DNA from: Pseudobacteroides cellulosolvens ATCC 35603 = DSM 2933
GTDB taxonomy: Bacteria; Bacillota; Clostridia; Acetivibrionales; DSM-2933
Reading direction: 5' to 3'
Length of the DNA: 64,000 nucleotides
NCBI RefSeq assembly: GCF_001262605.1
Contig: NZ_LGTC01000001.1
Coordinates: forward strand, 3,299,001-3,363,000
Translations under genes and position numbers: made by a program
Part shown: piece after piece, positions 41,104 through 49,786 of the stretch
Numbering within the stretch: position 1 is the first letter of the stretch
Layout of the letters: every line of letters begins with the position of its first letter
Notes under the pieces: model-generated
The model's input: only the letters and a program-made list of their open reading frames with translations
Database searches by the model: none
Told to the model about the DNA's origin: nothing

Positions 41104-44100
41104 TTATGATTTAATTATTTGTGCTGAATATTCAAGGTTTGGTGGTTTTCTATTTAAATCAAAATCATATTGTCCAAACCTGTTAATATGATCTGTAGGA
41201 TATGGACTTAAGCAAGATAAAATAGCTTCATCAATCTCATACCCTTCTGATATCAATTCCTGCAATATCTTTGTTATACTAAAAACATTATAAAATATAA
41301 TGCAATTTGCAATAAGATGATTGTACTTAATTATTTTTCGTTGTTCATCCCGGTTATTCTCAGTCATTGTTCCTCCAAACGATATCCATTTTGAAAAACC
41401 ATTAAAGGCTTCATTCTTATTGGTAGCAGACTGAATGGTACTTCGGAGCTCGGGATCATTTATATATCTCATTAAGAAACCTGTACGTATTGCACATCCT
41501 AACTCCCTAAATGCTTTATATAATCGATTCTTTTTACTGTATGTACCAAGTTTACGGAGAATGGTTGATGGTGTTATTTTTCCTTCTTTTATAGAAAGTG
41601 CGACTCTTAGCATGTCAGGAAGGTGAGTCTTTATTAAATCCCAATTAATTGCTTCAGAAAACAACTCGTCTATATGCTCATATTTATCATCTTTGTTAAC
41701 CCGGTAAAGCTTCAAATCCTTCCAGTTCCTTATCCTTGGCATAAGATTTATTCCTAAAAGATAGGATAAGCCAAAGATGGGTTCATTTTGTCCTTGTGTA
41801 TCTGAATGAATTGTGTCAGGTTGGATATCCTCATTATCTTCATTATTGCTATTGAAAAATATGTCAAGAATATAAACTCCTTCCCAAACTCCGCAAGGGA
41901 TGAAGTGGCTAAATAATGCTATATAATTGGTTGCTACAAGATAATAACCTAATGCTCCGTAACCACCGTACCTAATATGATACTCAGATAATAGATTATT
42001 ATCATTAAGATCCCATTTTGTAGCATCAGCAGCAGCATTTTTTGTGTTTCCCCAGAATTTTGGTAAGGCAAATTTATTGTATGCATCGATAAGAAGCCGT
42101 ATCATCTTTTCCAGTTTTTCTTCATTAGAATATCGTTGATTAACCCATGCTATTTGCTTTCTATTAAGCTTTTTTAATGATTTAGAAGCTTGAGAAGGTC
42201 CTAAACCACATCCATAACAAAATACTGTTGCAAGGAATCTCTCTACAGGCTCTTCGAGTTTTGTTTCGTGGCCAGAGACAGAACTAAAGTACCGTGTCCA
42301 ATTAAGCCAATATTCAGTATCTATAAGAATTTCAAGGATGTTAACAGGAGCTAATCTTTCAGCAATCAATGCTTCAATCTTTTTAAGCTGTTGAGGATTT
42401 TTCTTTTTCTCCGGCTTACTTAAGACTGCTTCGCCATTTACAATTTTAAGATACTCATTTTGGGGAAATGACTGATCTGTATTTGTAATCATCTCATTAA
42501 GCCAATTCTTTAGATTGTCTATAAAGGCATCCGCTTCAAAGTTCATGTTTAACCGTTTACTATAGTCATCAATATTCTTATTATATTCGTCCCAATCAAT
42601 AAGCTGTTCTCGGTAATCAGAATAATTATCACTTCCCGGAACAAATAAATCACCGGCTTTAAGTTCAAGCATTACTTGATAGAAAACACATACTTCAAAG
42701 TGTCTTCGGTCAATTTTTTCAGGATATATTTTTCGATTACTGCTGCCAGATATTATCTTCCAAAATAAATCTGGAATCCATGATAAATCAAGGAGTTGTC
42801 TCTGAGATTGGTTTTCCTTTCCTTTATTTATTATTTCAATAGTAGGTACCCAATCCAGTTTTGAACTTCTATATTTTTTTATAAACCTTATTGCATCTTC
42901 AATAGAGGAATCTTGGTTTGTTGTTTTTAACGGAATGCTTTCTAAAATATTAAATAGGGTCGAACGACTGCTTTTATAATGCTTCCACATGAATGGGTAA
43001 TAATTATTACCAGAGTACGCAATATGAGAATCACAATCATTTATAACCTCATCTGCTTTTTCTCCAGCTATAATGGAATCTATTTTATCATATTTTTCTT
43101 CTTTTGTTCCTTCTGATTTACAGACTAAAACCGCTTCTTTTAGCTTGAAAACAAGTTTGTCTGCTATTTTTGAATACTGACCCAACTTATAATTCTGAAG
43201 TTCTTCTTTGGCATTATTTTTAATCCTATTCATCTTTTTTATAAACATTTCGACAATATCATCATAAGCTTTAGTATTCTTAACTGCAAGCATTGCTGCT
43301 ATCAGGGCATATTTTTTATTTGGTTCCAGTTGCTTCATTTGTGCTGCATTCAGAGTTTGTGCTTCAGATGCAAACTGCTTTATCTTTATAATTGGGATAT
43401 CTGCTAATGCTTCTTTACCGATATTCTGTTTTTTTATCCATGCGAGGTAATTGACCATTATTTTAATGCTTTTTAATGTAGGTGCTCCTGGATCATCTTT
43501 TAAAGAATTCCAAGATGTAAACGATTTTTGTTGTTCAACTTCCAATAAAATATCATATTGCTTTTTTATTTCTTCATTTAAACGGTTATTAATAGTTTTA
43601 AAGTAGAAACGATAAACTAGTGAGCGAATACGTCTGGATAACCTAACTAATGTGTTAAATGAAGGTAGTTCATAATAATTCCTTGTTAACTCTTCAATAG
43701 CAACATTAATAAGGTCAGCAAGTTCTTCTTTTGTTTTTGCTGCCTCCCTCATTGCTTTTGAAACAATATGTCTTGCAACTTTATCAAATGGTTTTGTTTT
43801 AAAATAGTCTCTCAGTATTTGAATATGTCGTGGTCTTGTTCCAGATCTATCATAATTATTTATATCAGGTATTATGGACATACCTATAGTCTCTGCAATA
43901 TGTTGAACAATTTGTACTGGTATTTCTGTGATAGGAATAAAAAATCCAAGTCTTTGATAACTTTTAAGCATGACAATAAAACATAATTTTGCTGTATCTC
44001 CTCTTGTTACATTGATTGCAAAATCAATTTCATTCTGGGTTGGTGTATATATGTCATTTAATTCTTTCTGAGTAAAGTTGCTTTTATATCTGGGATAAGC

Positions 44101-44121
44101 GGTCTCGCTTATACTTGGCAT
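41104..44121 (-). CDS. tnpA: Tn3-family transposase TnpA (element 1)
   Basis: 1,005 residues, the usual size. The N-terminal DUF4158-type DNA-binding region (YPRYKSNFTQKELNDIYTPT) is followed by a long helical part and the C-terminal DDE domain: AAADATKWDL (first Asp), IHSDTQGQNEPIFGLSYLLG (second Asp) and ATNKNEAFNGFSKWI (Glu). It cuts the 38- to 47-bp ends and makes a cointegrate. The gene ends next to the left repeat and is followed upstream, 4 bp away, by the resolvase. It differs clearly from the second Tn3 transposase at 52.1 kb, sharing only the family motifs. Confidence 0.93.
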   Translation of the reverse strand: MPSISETAYPRYKSNFTQKELNDIYTPTQNEIDFAINVTRGDTAKLCFIVMLKSYQRLGFFIPITEIPVQIVQHIAETIGMSIIPDINNYDRSGTRPRHIQILRDYFKTKPFDKVARHIVSKAMREAAKTKEELADLINVAIEELTRNYYELPSFNTLVRLSRRIRSLVYRFYFKTINNRLNEEIKKQYDILLEVEQQKSFTSWNSLKDDPGAPTLKSIKIMVNYLAWIKKQNIGKEALADIPIIKIKQFASEAQTLNAAQMKQLEPNKKYALIAAMLAVKNTKAYDDIVEMFIKKMNRIKNNAKEELQNYKLGQYSKIADKLVFKLKEAVLVCKSEGTKEEKYDKIDSIIAGEKADEVINDCDSHIAYSGNNYYPFMWKHYKSSRSTLFNILESIPLKTTNQDSSIEDAIRFIKKYRSSKLDWVPTIEIINKGKENQSQRQLLDLSWIPDLFWKIISGSSNRKIYPEKIDRRHFEVCVFYQVMLELKAGDLFVPGSDNYSDYREQLIDWDEYNKNIDDYSKRLNMNFEADAFIDNLKNWLNEMITNTDQSFPQNEYLKIVNGEAVLSKPEKKKNPQQLKKIEALIAERLAPVNILEILIDTEYWLNWTRYFSSVSGHETKLEEPVERFLATVFCYGCGLGPSQASKSLKKLNRKQIAWVNQRYSNEEKLEKMIRLLIDAYNKFALPKFWGNTKNAAADATKWDLNDNNLLSEYHIRYGGYGALGYYLVATNYIALFSHFIPCGVWEGVYILDIFFNSNNEDNEDIQPDTIHSDTQGQNEPIFGLSYLLGINLMPRIRNWKDLKLYRVNKDDKYEHIDELFSEAINWDLIKTHLPDMLRVALSIKEGKITPSTILRKLGTYSKKNRLYKAFRELGCAIRTGFLMRYINDPELRSTIQSATNKNEAFNGFSKWISFGGTMTENNRDEQRKIIKYNHLIANCIIFYNVFSITKILQELISEGYEIDEAILSCLSPYPTDHINRFGQYDFDLNRKPPNLEYSAQIIKS

Positions 44122-44125
44122 TTTA

Positions 44126-44731
44126 TCACATCATTTCATATTGTTTCACTAGTTTATAAAAGGATGTCCTTTTTAAATTGAGTTCGATCATGCATTGAGT
44201 TGCTGTAATACTACCTTTTTTCCATGCATTATAAAACTTTTCAAAATTATCTGGAAAGCAAATCTTTGGTCTGCCTAAGTGCTTTCCTTTTATTTTTGCA
44301 GCATCAATTCCTTCACGTTGTCTTTCACGTATCCTTTTTCTTTCATCTTCCGCAAGCCAACTAAGCACTTGCAGTACTATATCCTGAATTAAAGTTTCTA
44401 GTCCGTTAAGGTCTTTAAATTTAGTTGTATCAAGCAATGGCATATCTAAAACAACAATTTCAATTTCTTTAACTTTAGTTAGTTCATGCCATTCATTTAG
44501 TATTTGTTGTTTATTTCTCCCAAATCTATCAAGGGATTTTATATATAATATATCTCCTTTTTGCATAATCCTTTTTAATAACTGATATTGTGGCCTTGAA
44601 AAATCTTTACCACTCTGTTTTTCAATAAAAATAAGACCATCGTCAATACCAATTTCTTTCATTGCTATGACTTGTCTGTCCTCATTTTGTTCTTTATCAC
44701 TTACCCTTATATATCCATATTTTCGTCCCAA
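44126..44731 (-). CDS. tnpR: Serine resolvase TnpR
   Basis: 201 residues from a TTG at 44731, chosen because AGGAGA lies eight bases before it and the protein then starts GRKYGYIRVSDKEQN, where resolvases normally begin; the frame is open further back without an RBS. The catalytic Ser is in YIRVSDKEQ, and SLDRFGRN carries the conserved Asp and Arg residues. The E-helix region ERKRIRERQREGIDAAKIKGKHLGRPK and a C-terminal helix-turn-helix (ATQCMIELNLKRTSFYKLV) complete it. It resolves cointegrates at res, likely just upstream. Confidence 0.9.
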   Translation of the reverse strand: MGRKYGYIRVSDKEQNEDRQVIAMKEIGIDDGLIFIEKQSGKDFSRPQYQLLKRIMQKGDILYIKSLDRFGRNKQQILNEWHELTKVKEIEIVVLDMPLLDTTKFKDLNGLETLIQDIVLQVLSWLAEDERKRIRERQREGIDAAKIKGKHLGRPKICFPDNFEKFYNAWKKGSITATQCMIELNLKRTSFYKLVKQYEMM

Positions 44732-44776
44732 ATTAAACTCTCCTGATAGTATTTTTACTAAAAGTTTATCAATATT

Positions 44777-44838
44777 ATTCGTAATGGTCAATGATTTTTA
44801 TGAACATTCAAAAAATCAATTTGTTAATGTTTACGAAT
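44777..44838. other. Candidate resolution site (res) of the Tn3 element
   Basis: Nested inverted repeats upstream of tnpR: ATTCGTAA (44777-44784) with TTACGAAT (44831-44838), and AACATT with AATGTT between them. The position between tnpR and the cargo suits a res site; subsites were not defined. Confidence 0.45.
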
Positions 44839-44872
44839 GAAAAAATCACAATATTTTTATATTCATAAAGGT

Positions 44873-45679
44873 TTACCTTTGCGAATTCTTTAAAAACAAC
44901 TTCACAGCCGAAGCAATTAAAATACATCCAAGTGACAATTTTAAAAATGGGCCAGAAATATATGATACCAACACAGTTCCTATGAAAGAACCTATAACCG
45001 AGCTAATACCCATTGGAATAACTAAATGTGTAATATCCTCACGTACTGAATATACACCATTGGATGCATGTTTCATAATTCCTATAATTATAGTCGGTAA
45101 GCTAATTAATAAACTAGCTGTTCCTGCAATTTTTATATCAACACCAAAGACAATTATCAAGGTCGGTATTATCAACTCACCTCCAGCAACACCTAATAGG
45201 CTGCTGATAAAACCTATCACAAGACCAAATAGTACACCGATAATAACGGTTAATGCAGTAGAATAATTTTGAACTTCACTTGACGCAATAGGATAAAAAC
45301 CTTCTACAATCAGCAACAGTCCAATAAAAACAAGCAATACAAGGATAACTTTCTTAAAGGAGGCTTCTGTAACTCGTTTTGAAAAATGGGCACCAGTATA
45401 TGCTCCTGTCATTGAACCACATATTAGAGAAATGATTACAGTCAGTAAGGGTAAAAGATTATTCATTTTAGCATTTGGAAGCCTGAAAGCCAATGAGGAT
45501 ATGACTGTCACCAAACTAACCGCCAAATTTAAAGCCACCGATTTATGAGTCGATTTTTTGAATATACCGACTAAAACAGGCAATCTAAATTCCGCTCCAC
45601 CCAATCCGATTAATCCACCTAAACACCCAATAGGTGTTCCAGTTACTAAAGACATAATGATAGATTTCTTTTTTTCCAT
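44873..45679 (-). CDS. TauE/SafE family membrane permease
   Basis: 268 residues with seven to eight membrane helices and the internal repeat of the family: GGLIGLGGAEFRLPVLVGIF in the first half and SSLLGVAGGELIIPTLIIVFG in the second, each with the G-x-G-G/A-E-x-x-x-P motif. The family moves small anions such as sulfite, sulfoacetate or related oxyanions, usually outward. It follows modC by 14 bp in the same operon, inside the transposon, so it may export sulfate, sulfite or excess oxyanion linked to molybdate transport. The exact substrate cannot be told. Confidence 0.85.
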   Translation of the reverse strand: MEKKKSIIMSLVTGTPIGCLGGLIGLGGAEFRLPVLVGIFKKSTHKSVALNLAVSLVTVISSLAFRLPNAKMNNLLPLLTVIISLICGSMTGAYTGAHFSKRVTEASFKKVILVLLVFIGLLLIVEGFYPIASSEVQNYSTALTVIIGVLFGLVIGFISSLLGVAGGELIIPTLIIVFGVDIKIAGTASLLISLPTIIIGIMKHASNGVYSVREDITHLVIPMGISSVIGSFIGTVLVSYISGPFLKLSLGCILIASAVKLFLKNSQR

Positions 45680-45693
45680 AAGGTTATTTCCCC

Positions 45694-46776
45694 CTAAATC
45701 CGTTCATTTTGATCACCTTTTACCAAGAAAACTCTATCTTCTGGTATATGTAACATGAGCTTTTTGCATTTACAGCCCATTAAATGAGGACAATTATGTT
45801 TTGATACTTCAACCTGAAAAATGTTGCCTTCGCAGTTTACTATTATTGATGTAGAAAAAATTCCTTCGATTTTCTCAATAATTTCACATTCAAATGTATT
45901 CAACTCATTCGTAAATTTTGAGGATATATGTAAATCATGTGCTCGGACACCAGCCACCATTTTCGATTGAACTTCTGCCGCCGTTTTACTGGCTCTTAAT
46001 ATAAGCCCCTTAGACTTTGTAATAAAGCATCCATCTTCTTCGCCAATAATATCCACATCAAAATAATTTTTACAGCCTGTTATCCTTGCAGCCGTTAATG
46101 TAGATGGTGAACGAATAATTTCTTCCTTACTTCCGATTTGTATAGACCTACCTTTATCAAAAATTAAAATTCTATCGCACAGACGGTACGCTTCTTCGAT
46201 ATTATGCGTCACAAGCAGTACAATCCCATGATAGTTATTTCGAATTACACTTAATAATTCCTTTTCCAGTAAATGCTTTATATGACTGTCAAGGGCAGAA
46301 AAAGGCTCGTCTAAAAGCAGTAATTCCGGATCGGTTATCAATGTCCTGGCGAGAGCAGCTCTTTGCTGTTGCCCTCCCGATAATTGTGAAGGATAACGGT
46401 TTTCAAAGCCGGAAAGCTGCATTTTTCCAATCATTTCAATAACTTTATCATGACGTATTTTTTTATCTAAGTGTTTGACCCCATACGCAATGTTTTTGTA
46501 TACTGTTAAATGTGGGAATAGTGCATAATTTTGAAACACGTAACCAATATTCCTTTTCCGTGGAGGTATATTTACTTTTACATCAGAATTAAATAACTCC
46601 TTTCCATTAAGTTTTATCTTTCCTTTATCGGGACTATGTAGTCCTGCAATACACTTTAAGGTCAAGCTTTTGCCACAACCCGATGAACCGAGTATTCCCA
46701 GTACTCCTCTATCGCTGGAAAATGAAGAGTGCAACGAAAAATTACCCATTGTTTTATTAATAGATACTTCAAGCAT
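45694..46776 (-). CDS. modC: Molybdate ABC transporter ATP-binding protein ModC
   Basis: 360 residues. The ABC domain has Walker A GSSGCGKSLTLKCIAGL near residue 32, FQNYALFPHLTVYKNIAYG, signature LSGGQQQRAALARTL and LLLDEPFSALDSHIK, then VTHNIEEAYRLCDRI. The C-terminal third (from about 235) has a TOBE-type domain (GVRAHDLHISSKF...FECEIIEKIEGIF), expected in ModC, where it senses molybdate. It energises uptake with ModB. It starts seven bases after the modB stop. It is the third gene of modABC-tauE. Confidence 0.9.
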   Translation of the reverse strand: MLEVSINKTMGNFSLHSSFSSDRGVLGILGSSGCGKSLTLKCIAGLHSPDKGKIKLNGKELFNSDVKVNIPPRKRNIGYVFQNYALFPHLTVYKNIAYGVKHLDKKIRHDKVIEMIGKMQLSGFENRYPSQLSGGQQQRAALARTLITDPELLLLDEPFSALDSHIKHLLEKELLSVIRNNYHGIVLLVTHNIEEAYRLCDRILIFDKGRSIQIGSKEEIIRSPSTLTAARITGCKNYFDVDIIGEEDGCFITKSKGLILRASKTAAEVQSKMVAGVRAHDLHISSKFTNELNTFECEIIEKIEGIFSTSIIVNCEGNIFQVEVSKHNCPHLMGCKCKKLMLHIPEDRVFLVKGDQNERI

Positions 46777-46783
46777 TTTAGTG

Positions 46784-47455
46784 TCACCCCTTTTTCATCT
46801 TCTTTTCCAATCGATTGACAATATACAAAACAACAATAGAAACACTTGTCATTATAAGTACAAGCATATTTGCCATATCTTTATTTCCTGCCTGTAATGC
46901 ATCATAAATAGCAATTGGCATTGTCAATGTTTTATCTGGAATACTTCCAGCCACCATCAATGTTGTACCAAAGTCCCCCAAAGCCCTTACGAAAGCCATA
47001 GTTATTCCTGATATAATTCCTCGCCAGGCAATAGGGATCATAATAGTTAAAAATATGTTTAGTTCGTTTCTTCCTAATAGTCTTGCAGCATTCAAAAAAT
47101 CTTCGTTTATTTCCGTCAAGGCAGTTTTTGAAGATTTTATCAAGTATGGGATGGATACAACTGTTGAAGCTATAATTGCTCCCATAGGGGTAAATACTAT
47201 CATAATATCAAATTGCTCTTCGAGAAATTTACCGATCCAGGATTGCCGACCGAGTAGTACGAGTAAATAATAGCCAAGTACAGTCGGAGGTAATACAACA
47301 GGCAAGTTTGTCAAAGTATCAATAAAATCTGATATTCTTCCTTGTTTACGACTTAAAAAATAAGCTATAGGCAAACCGAAAAGGATACTGATAAATGTTG
47401 CTGTAACCGCTACACGAAACGATAAAAACAGTGGAAAGAGATTAACATTATTCAT
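46784..47455 (-). CDS. modB: Molybdate ABC transporter permease ModB
   Basis: 223 residues with five to six membrane helices. The motif NLPVVLPPTVLGYYLLVLLGR near residue 50 and the EAA loop EINEDFLNAARLLGRNELNIF (A-x-x-L-G) are typical of ModB, followed by ITMAFVRALGDFGTTLMVAG and PDKTLTMPIAIYDALQAG. The permease forms the membrane channel for molybdate or tungstate. Its ATG overlaps the modA stop by eight bases, so translation is coupled. The gene is intact. Confidence 0.93.
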   Translation of the reverse strand: MNNVNLFPLFLSFRVAVTATFISILFGLPIAYFLSRKQGRISDFIDTLTNLPVVLPPTVLGYYLLVLLGRQSWIGKFLEEQFDIMIVFTPMGAIIASTVVSIPYLIKSSKTALTEINEDFLNAARLLGRNELNIFLTIMIPIAWRGIISGITMAFVRALGDFGTTLMVAGSIPDKTLTMPIAIYDALQAGNKDMANMLVLIMTSVSIVVLYIVNRLEKKMKKG

Positions 47456-48314
47456 TTATTTCTTCAGGAAGGACGAAACCATATTTTTTCATGATTTCCC
47501 TTCCATACTCTCCATTAACAAATTTAATAAAAATTCGTGCCTCTTTCTCAGACTTTGTTCCTTTAACAACAGCTATAGCCTGTTGTAGCGGTTTATGCAA
47601 CTTATCATCAATAAGTAAAAAAGTTACTTCATCTTTTTTGACAACTGATAAAGAAATAAATCCAGCTTCTACATTACCTGATTTTATTAGTGTTAATGTA
47701 TCCTGAATATCCTTTCCAAAAACCATTTTATCCTTTAGTTTTTCCCATAAGCCCAATGATTCTAAAGCCTGTTTTGCAGCCAAACCATAAGGTGCATGTT
47801 CTGGGTTTGCTATTGCAATTTTCTTAAATTCCGGCTTTAACAAATCGCTAACTTCTTTTACTTGTAATGTGCTTCCGATCTTTATCGCAACACCAACACG
47901 CCCAATAGCATATAATTCTTTAGTATCGGCAATTATCCTGTCCTTCTCTATTAAATCGTCCACAAATTTAATATTTGCTGAGGCATATACATCATAAGGT
48001 GCACCATTCTCAATCTGTTCTCTTGCAGTGCCTGAAGAAGAAAATATTTGCTTTAATTTAATACTTGTATTTTTTTCATAAAGATCTCCGATTTCTTTAA
48101 ATGCTATTACCAAATCAGCAGCAGCAGCAACTGTCAGTTCTGTTTTGCTATTTTCTTTTATGTTGGTTGTGCTTTTTTCCGATTGTACTATACTTGTTTG
48201 ATTTTTTGTTGGGTCAGTATTATTTATTGTATTCACTGATGAGCCACATCCACTTAATAATAGAGTTAAAGAAAATAAGGAAGAAAATATCAATGAAATA
48301 GACCATTTTGACAT
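47448..48314 (-). CDS. modA: Molybdate-binding lipoprotein ModA
   Basis: About 288 residues from the ATG at 48314 (AAAGGAG ten bases before). A lipoprotein signal ends LLLSGCGSS, so it is anchored outside the membrane. After a Ser/Thr/Asn linker the binding domain has ELTVAAAADLVIAFKEIG, FSSSGTAREQIENGAPYDVYAS (anion-binding Ser residues), EHAPYGLAAKQALESLGLW and VEAGFISLSVV. It captures molybdate or tungstate for ModBC. The promoter region upstream has two palindromes, and the regulator gene is divergent. Confidence 0.92.
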   Translation of the reverse strand: MSKWSISLIFSSLFSLTLLLSGCGSSVNTINNTDPTKNQTSIVQSEKSTTNIKENSKTELTVAAAADLVIAFKEIGDLYEKNTSIKLKQIFSSSGTAREQIENGAPYDVYASANIKFVDDLIEKDRIIADTKELYAIGRVGVAIKIGSTLQVKEVSDLLKPEFKKIAIANPEHAPYGLAAKQALESLGLWEKLKDKMVFGKDIQDTLTLIKSGNVEAGFISLSVVKKDEVTFLLIDDKLHKPLQQAIAVVKGTKSEKEARIFIKFVNGEYGREIMKKYGFVLPEEINE

Positions 48315-48371
48315 ATGACCAACTCCTTTTTTCAATTTTTTGATTTTAATAAGTTATATGAATTTAATTAA

Positions 48372-48411
48372 AGTTAGTGACTTACTAACTAGACATGCAA
48401 TATTCATTGCA
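48372..48411 (-). promoter_or_regulatory. Two palindromes in the modA promoter region
   Basis: AGTTAGT-GACTT-ACTAACT (48372-48390) and TGCAAT-ATTC-ATTGCA (48396-48411) lie 58-97 bp before modA, in the 390-bp gap shared with the divergent regulator at 48726. They are candidate binding sites for that regulator. The rest of the gap is AT-rich with no further clear site. Confidence 0.5.
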
Positions 48412-48725
48412 AACATGGCAAGAAATAACGTGGCATGACATAACACAATTCAATATTAGATTTTATCATGTTGTATTCATTATAAACACCTTCAAGTGTA
48501 AAATCAAGTCATTTTGCAATAGAAGTTTGATTTTGCTTCATATTTTATAACTAAATGAATTTTCATACAATATTATTTTTATACTCATAATAGTTATATA
48601 CCGCTATTTAAAAGGCGTATCTATATAAATACATAAGATTATTAATGAAGCATTTTGACTTTAATATTGCATATCAGATTGATTATTGCTATAGTATAGA
48701 GAAACAGTTTAAGGAAGTGAGATAA

Positions 48726-49679
48726 ATGAGAGATTGTTCATCATTAACACCACAAGAAGTAGCTGATATCCTTAAAATAGCCAAAAATACTGTATATGAA
48801 TTAATTAAACGTGGAGAACTTAACGCATATAGGATAGGTAGGAAAGTCCGGGTAGACCTAAACGATGTTGAAGAATATAAATCTAAAAGTAAAAGTCAAA
48901 AAAGCAATTTAACTAATGATATCACTCAATCAGCAAATTCGCACCTATTAAATAATGACATAAAACCTTTCAGAGATGGTTTTATTATTTGCGGACAAGA
49001 TATTCTTCTTGATATTTTATCACGTTATCTAGAATGCCACCCTAAAGGAGTTCAGGCATTGCGAGCTTATATAGGAAGTTACAATGGTTTATATTCTTTA
49101 TATCATGGTAACGTTCAGATGGCTACTACACATCTTTGGGACAGCGAAACAGGACAATATAATATTCCGTTTGTAAAACATTTACTTCCGGGAATCCCCA
49201 CAGTTATTATTCATCTTGCTTGTCGTATGCAAGGTTTTTATGTAGCAAAAAGTAACCCTAAAAATATTAACACTTGGGAAGACCTAAAGAGGCCCGATAT
49301 AACCATAGTAAACAGAGAAAAAGGCTCTGGTGCAAGGGTATTGTTAGATGAACACTTAAAACTTTTGAAATATTTCGGTAGCTCTATTAAAGGATATAGT
49401 CGAGAATGTCTTTCTCACTTGGCTGTTGCCAGCACTGTTGCTCGGGGAGGAGCTGATCTGGGAATTGGTAATGAAAAGGTAGCTTTACAGGTACAGGGTG
49501 TTGATTTTATTCCATTACAGAAAGAAAGATATGATCTTGTTATAAAAAAAGAAGATTTTGAAAAACCACCGTTTCAAGCAGTACTTGAAATAATACGTTC
49601 TGAAGAATTTAAGATGGAACTTTTAGGTATAGGTGGCTATGATTTATATGATATTGGCAAAATTATAGCAGAAACGTAG
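48726..49679 (+). CDS. Excisionase-type HTH fused to a periplasmic-binding-like domain (likely molybdate regulator)
   Basis: 317 residues. Residues 5-50 form an excisionase/MerR-type helix-turn-helix: SLTPQEVADILKIAKNTVYE, LIKRGELNAYRIGRKVRVDL. After a Ser/Lys linker, residues 85-310 form a PBP-like domain (PF12727 type): DIKPFRDGFIICGQDILLDI, GSYNGLYSLYHGNVQMATTH, VNREKGSGARVLLDEHLKLL and HLAVASTVARGGADLGIG. Such proteins regulate molybdate or tungstate genes, sensing the anion or cofactor with the binding domain in the cytoplasm. It is divergent from modA inside the transposon. No signal peptide is present, in line with a regulator. Confidence 0.85.
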   Translation: MRDCSSLTPQEVADILKIAKNTVYELIKRGELNAYRIGRKVRVDLNDVEEYKSKSKSQKSNLTNDITQSANSHLLNNDIKPFRDGFIICGQDILLDILSRYLECHPKGVQALRAYIGSYNGLYSLYHGNVQMATTHLWDSETGQYNIPFVKHLLPGIPTVIIHLACRMQGFYVAKSNPKNINTWEDLKRPDITIVNREKGSGARVLLDEHLKLLKYFGSSIKGYSRECLSHLAVASTVARGGADLGIGNEKVALQVQGVDFIPLQKERYDLVIKKEDFEKPPFQAVLEIIRSEEFKMELLGIGGYDLYDIGKIIAET

Positions 49680-49786
49680 TAAAAAATCCTATTTAATAAA
49701 TCTTCTAATTGGTGGATATATAAACAAGTAAAACATAGCCATATACGAATTGTTTTCAAATATAGCTATGTTTTGATGATTAATCA

